Part shown: one piece after another, positions 58,699 to 64,000 of the stretch
Layout of the letters: each line of letters opens with the position of its first letter
How positions within the stretch are numbered: position 1 is the first letter of the stretch
Origin: Liolophura sinensis
Lineage: Eukaryota > Mollusca > Polyplacophora > Chitonida > Chitonidae
Length of the DNA: 64,000 nucleotides
Reading direction: 5' to 3'
Assembly (NCBI RefSeq): GCF_032854445.1
Contig: NC_088300.1
Span: forward strand, 10,046,001 to 10,110,000
Translations under genes and position numbers: made by a program
Notes under the pieces: generated by a model
The model's input: the letters and a program-made list of their open reading frames with translations, nothing else
Told to the model about the DNA's origin: nothing
Databases searched by the model: none

Positions 58699-61635
58699 GG
58701 CTGTGTCTGCCTATGGGAGTTATCCGTACACAAACCATTAACCAGTACACGGTTAATGTCAGCCTTAACAAAAAAGATCACTGTATTCGCAATCAAAGAC
58801 GTTAGGAGTTTTACAATTTATTTCACGACACTTTGCAGGCGGTATAAGATGAAATCCTCCTACCTTTCCTGGAACTACCACCTGCACACCATTCTGCCTC
58901 CAAATGTTCAGACATTGGTAAAATATCAACTGACTTTAATATTCCTTAAAGGCCAGGGTGGGTGACAAGAGCTTCGATGTATACGACATTTAAAGCAGTT
59001 ATTGTACAGAAACGAATGGCCTAATGAATGAAAAAAAAACCGATTAAATATGCAAAATTTAAGCTTGTAGTGGACAGGAAAGTGTTTAAGTAAGCGTCTT
59101 TCTGGTAATCAAGTATTTTGCCACGTATTACACATTTTGTAATGTGCAATGTAATTCACCGCGTCTGCAAACTGTAAGACAGCACAGTCTACGCACTAAC
59201 CGCTCCATGCCCGCAGCTCCCAATAGCTCGAGCTTGTTTTTACTTCATCCCTGTTTTTTTCCCGACGCAATATTCCGGTTTCCAGAGGCAATATTCCGAC
59301 TTCACGGTGAATGCAAACAGCGTAACAATGCGACTGATTTGTTTGAATTGTACGACTAAAGGTTTCTAAACACAGTACTCTCAGAAGAAACTAACCCCAC
59401 GAGAACAAAGACAACGTAACACAGAGGCTGATTTGATTGATTTTTGAAGAGTAAAGGATTCTAGACAATCGTCAAACCAAACAGACCTAACGGTGAAAAG
59501 AGGTGGCGTAACAGTCAAACATTCTGCTGGAAGATACCTCGACTACAGATTCCAGACAAATCAACACGAAACACACGATGACTGCGGCGACCGCGTAGCT
59601 TTGTATTGTGATTAGTTCTTTTATCACATAATTCAGATGTCATACAGATAACAGATCGAAGGGAAATACAAAGGTTAAGGAAAGACTGGGATTGGATTCG
59701 CTCACGTTTCTGCTATAATTCCAGGCTGGAAGAAGCGATCATCATAAAACCGGACCTGATATACAGCAGTTACACTGATGCGTCCAGGTTAGTTCTTTTC
59801 AACCTTAACGATGCCCACCCCTATAACACAATCCAAGAGGAATTGGGTTCATGGGTTCAGCTGTACTCTACATGATGTTTCCATAAATTTCCTGGTAACG
59901 CCATTAATATTCCGACAAAAAAATTATTACCTTTAATCTTTGCACGTGCTATACTTTTGACCTTTATTTCATTGAGTGCCAGCATCCTCATCATTACCCA
60001 CTGTTAATACATTCTAACATGGGGAGTTTTCAGAACACTCACCAGGTAATGTCGGCTATTCACCTGCCTACTTACTCCTTCCCACCGCCTCCGTGCACAG
60101 CCCTACAAAAGCATAACCTCACACTATAAACAGAAGACCAAAAAGAAAACAAGACAGGACTCGAAAAACTGTTACGATGTATTTATTGTTAATCAGTTTG
60201 GGTAAATGCTTCTCCGACATGATGACTATAAACACCTTACCTGCACCCTCCACTTATCCGGGGGATTACCATCAAGTCTCATCTCATTATACTTATGTAC
60301 TTACGATCACTACTATAAATTCGTCAACTATAATGTTACACTAGTTCTAAAATCACAAAAGCCTCACACTCACCTGCAGACATTTAACTAACGATACTTC
60401 TGCACAATGATAACGTAACTTGATGGTGAGACATTCATTTTTGGGACATACACAGTCCCCCACAAAATATCTAAACCCAGTTCCACTTCCTCGTCTTAAC
60501 ATAATGTAAATGAGTCGCAGCATCCGGTCATCTCACTGGTCAATCACTCATGAATATGCATGAACACAAGGAGAAAATCTTCTTCTTTTATAAAACATAT
60601 AATATTTACACGAGCATATATATATCTAAGAGTTTCTCGCAGATATAATAATGGTTGCGTTAAAACACGCATGGAGATCAAAGTTAATCCGAATGTGCAT
60701 GTGCGCGTACCAGCTGATAGAAGCACCGACTGGGACTTAAGACACAATAACTGGAGGACTAAGGGAAGTATATAAGGTGCCCAGAGGCTGGTATCGACTG
60801 AGGCGAGGAGATGTGATAAATGTCCGTCTTCAGAATCCGAGACGAAGTTTGACTTGAATTGCCGCGCCCAAATTCAGTGATGCGATACGAAGACAGGAAG
60901 CTGTAGCAGATCTAAGGAATAAAGTCCGGTTCGGGCAAAATCTCTGATGCAGATATCGCTTTTTGACTTCCTTTACCTGTAAAACAAGGAAAAATTATAA
61001 CTGGGTTATAAATTTATACAAGCGTGTATGTTCTGAACGTGAAACCATGACAATTCCCTTGATTATAACGAAATGCCAGGTACAAGAGACGCAGAACATC
61101 TACAGAGAATTAAAGGAATGCTCCAAGAGGTGTCATGTGCAGAAAATCTTATCACCTCTTCGTCATATGACAGACGTCCAATCAAATAAATAAATAAACA
61201 CCACCGTCACGTGAACACAAGTACAGTCACCCAAATGCGTGCATTTTAGTACCATTTTTATTTTAGTACCAGTCCTGTTTCCTTCCTTAAAGCCTTGGTA
61301 CGACCCGACTCGGGTGTAATCTAAATTTTCACGACATCGAGGTGGACGTTCTAATTATTTAGGCCACTGAAGCGGTCCATCCGTTAATGACATAAGCACA
61401 GTAAAGACTTGAAACAATTTGATCATCATATCATTTCATCAACGTTTTGAAGCAACACTGGTGTTTTCAGTATCTGGAGAAGAAGAGACTCATTATATGA
61501 CCTGAATGTACACTTATGTATAGACGTTCTCTTCATGCTACTGAACCAGTGCTGTAGTAAGTACATGTGAGGAACACTGGGGTATTTTCCAGCATTCCAT
61601 ATTCGTGATCAGCATGATCTTGTTAGCAGAGATAC
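58699..61635. other. Unannotated spacer, 2.9 kb
   Basis: No gene or repeat is recognised. Scattered frames under 80 codons have no domain. Confidence 0.35.
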
Positions 61636-61639
61636 AGCG

Positions 61640-61995
61640 GGGAGTGCGCGTTTTCCGTAATTCGGAATGCTGTCCTCAGCAAAACCATATACACATGTAC
61701 ACCAATCATACTGGGGCTAGAATAATTTCTGTAACAACTGTGTCACGGTATAGACTATTCACTCGAGCTCAATCTTACCACATTTGTAAATTGCCAGGCA
61801 TCCGCATGAGGTATTTTTCGATATACAGGGCAGGGAGCGAAACTTAACACACATAAATCATTGTGACCAGCATAATTCATGTAATCCACTTCTTTTAGTG
61901 TATAGTACCAGATATGTGCAAGAGGTATTTTTCGCATTACATAGGATGCTAAGGCGAAACTCTATACACAGAAATCATTGTGGCCAGCATAAATT
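61640..61995. repeat. ~114-bp tandem repeat, 2 clear copies plus a diverged third
   Basis: GAGGTATTTTTCG at 61,808 and 61,922, each followed by GCGAAACT and AATCATTGTG(A/G)CCAGCATAA, gives a 114-bp period. A weaker copy precedes them (TACACCAATCATACTGGGGC near 61,700). Confidence 0.75.
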
Positions 61996-64000
61996 AGGGT
62001 CAGTGCCAAGCGACATCAGACAGCCGTTGGATAAACACTGGCCAACTATGGCTTCGCACAACATATTTATTGCCGGTATCATTTAACGAGATTGGATAAA
62101 CTATTTGGCCGGTGCGAATGGCCAGTGTTGGCTCCAAAGTCGAGCCCAAAGCGCCAAAACCTCCCCTAAAGATGATGGTTTATTTCATCGATGACATAGC
62201 CCTCTAAACACCACTGATGATGTACACACTTGCGCCGTCTGAAGTCTGTAAACAACAGCTATCGCCTTCAAACCAAACCATGCAGCAAAAGGGAGGAAGA
62301 GCTTGCTAGATACCCTCGCATATTCGCCCACCATCGTAAATGTTAACATGCACTAAACATGGTTATGGGAGTGGGAGTAAATGAGCCACTGCACATGACT
62401 TGCAATATTACTAGGCAAACGTCATTCTGTGTTGATTTGCTTTCCTGCACATGTATATGAAGGAAAACAGTATTAACAAGAGAGGCTAAATCAAGGTCAA
62501 GCCAACTGACAGGACGCTTGAATGAATGACCACGATGGTTATGTATGGAGCTGTAAGACACACAGTCCCGTTCTGGTGACGGAAATTGTGTTTGTGATGT
62601 AGTAATAGTGCGCAGATATCTCAGAACACTGAGCTATTGCAGACAACTGAATCATCCACACGGCCCACAGGCTCGTCACAAAAAGCCACCTTCTTCTTTA
62701 TAATACGCTTACAGAGCAGCACCTTTTCTATCAACGTGGTGTCACTTTGATCCATACTGCATAACCTATTCAAATGGAAACCGGCAGACAATGCATGTTA
62801 ATGGCAAGTGCACGTCTCAGAGATAATAATACAGTGTAAGAACGGAGTGAAATGAAAGACTTATATAAACCCAGCCATGCTAAATTGGCTGAGAACTTCA
62901 GACACACCAGTGAACGCCTTGTCCTGCCATACGTGGACAACAGGTGCGCCCTGTGCAGTAAGCCGACCAAGTGTGGACCATCATACATTATCACAAAGAC
63001 ACTGCATGGAGAAGTTAGGAGTCCTAGAGTTGATAAAATGTCTTCGCCTAAACTGTCATGGAAACTCTTCTGTATAATGGAACACTATATACTGACACCT
63101 TTACAAGGTACCGGTACATGGATATATGAGTTGTAAATTAGAAGTTTCATTAGATAACAGGAAGTTCTTTACCACGTGCTAGCTGTTTAAATATAATTTA
63201 TTGCAATCTATAAGCGGATTGGACTTGACGCCATCCGAAGTTCTCTAAAAATATATTAACATAAGTTGATTCCTTTACAAATGCAATAAAATAACCTACA
63301 TGTCAAAATCAAGAAACCATATACCATTTCAACACTAGATAAGGTACATAAAAACAGCACGTTACGCAAATCCTGGAATGATCACAAGTGAACAAATTCA
63401 CATGGGGCAAGTGCCCAATGACAAGACAAGGTTAAATCAGCTTGGTGTGGCCTGGATATGAGATGATACGGTGAAATAATGAACAGCAAATACATGTGGG
63501 TTACGGAGAGTGCACGTAATGGCAACTGCATCCGTTCGTAAAATGAAACCTAATACGCCCAAAGAATAAAAAGATGCCGTTTTGCCGATAAATGTTTAAG
63601 TGTTGGTTTATCTGTATTGACATAGAGCATCTTGTTTCCAGCGCCACTTTTACAAAGGACACTTTTCTACGGGATATATGGCAAAAGAAAACGAATTTAT
63701 GACTTCCATTCCAAATGCCAGATCCGAGCATATATAAACAAAGTCTCGCATTAATCTACCAGTGAAACCGCGCCATTGGGGCACTAATGTCAAAGGTATA
63801 AAGGCCCCCAGTGTAGACAAGGTGAAATTAATGCTTTTGCGCGCTGGCCTGGGTGGTCTGGGGTCGAAATGTCGTGTTGAGGTAATGATGGGGGCCGGGA
63901 TGTGGACTGTGGGGAAGAGAAAGGGGAGGCGTGGCGGACAGACAAGACCAGGGCCTGGATCGTGTCTATCCTCACCTCCCAAGACACACAGCCAGTCTAT
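61996..64000. other. Unannotated spacer to window end
   Basis: A plus-strand frame at 62,852-63,136 (94 codons, with a CALCSKPTKCG segment) and a minus-strand frame at 63,650-63,982 have no family I can support. Confidence 0.35.

Noticed and set aside
62852-63136. 94-codon plus-strand frame with CALCSKPTKCG
   Set aside because: The Cys spacing suggested a zinc finger, but there is no second Cys/His pair and no homologue comes to mind.

Overview
This is an animal (metazoan) nuclear DNA window, almost certainly from a mollusc. Three things point there. There is one clear intron-containing homeobox gene of the HLX/H2.0-like family. There are two tRNA-derived SINE families of the kind that fill gastropod and bivalve genomes, with 3' ends of the type TTGAGTACGGCGTAAAAC and AAGTACGACGTTAA. 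There are also decayed LINE, Penelope-like and Tc1/mariner elements. The sequence is A+T-rich by eye. It has no operons, no bacterial-type gene packing and no rRNA; the only tRNA-like sequences are SINE heads and relics. Most open frames in the window are chance frames or frames running through tandem repeats.

The only confident host protein gene is HLX, on the minus strand at 30,847-33,429, in four exons that join in frame to 369 codons. Exon 1 carries an eh1-like repressor motif. Exons 3 and 4 carry the homeodomain, split between residues 44 and 45. Upstream of it (33.9-35.0 kb) are promoter-like motifs (TATA-like, CCAAT, GC box) and two perfect CRE palindromes. About 3.5 kb upstream of the start codon lies a 4.6-kb array of about 60 copies of a 76-bp satellite (36,988-41,580), the largest single structure in the window.

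Region by region. 0-9 kb: a full-length SINE, a tRNA-Ser-like relic, and 15-, 50-, ~47- and 84-bp minisatellites. 12.6-17.6 kb: a minus-strand LINE ORF2 wreck with a SINE nested in it, then a separate or linked LINE ORF1 wreck. 18.0-19.6 kb: a dead mariner-like transposon with long terminal inverted repeats. 20.7-27.5 kb: 46-, 81-, 25-, 68- and ~142-bp tandem repeats. 28.9-29.8 kb: two SINEs and an AT microsatellite. 30.8-35 kb: the HLX locus. 37.0-41.6 kb: the 76-bp satellite. 42.9-43.4 kb: a foldback inverted-repeat element. 47.6-56.3 kb: SINEs, 62-, 45- and 94-bp repeats, and a Penelope-type GIY-YIG fragment split by a SINE. 57.3-57.9 kb: a weak two-exon gene candidate. 58.1-58.7 kb: a MITE. 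58.7-64 kb: mostly featureless apart from one 114-bp duplication.

No new multi-gene system is visible. The noteworthy signals are the HLX locus beside a large satellite, the very high density of unrelated minisatellites, dated nested insertions, a 3' tail shared by two SINE families, tandem box-B-like units, and an excess of the palindrome TAGGCCTA.
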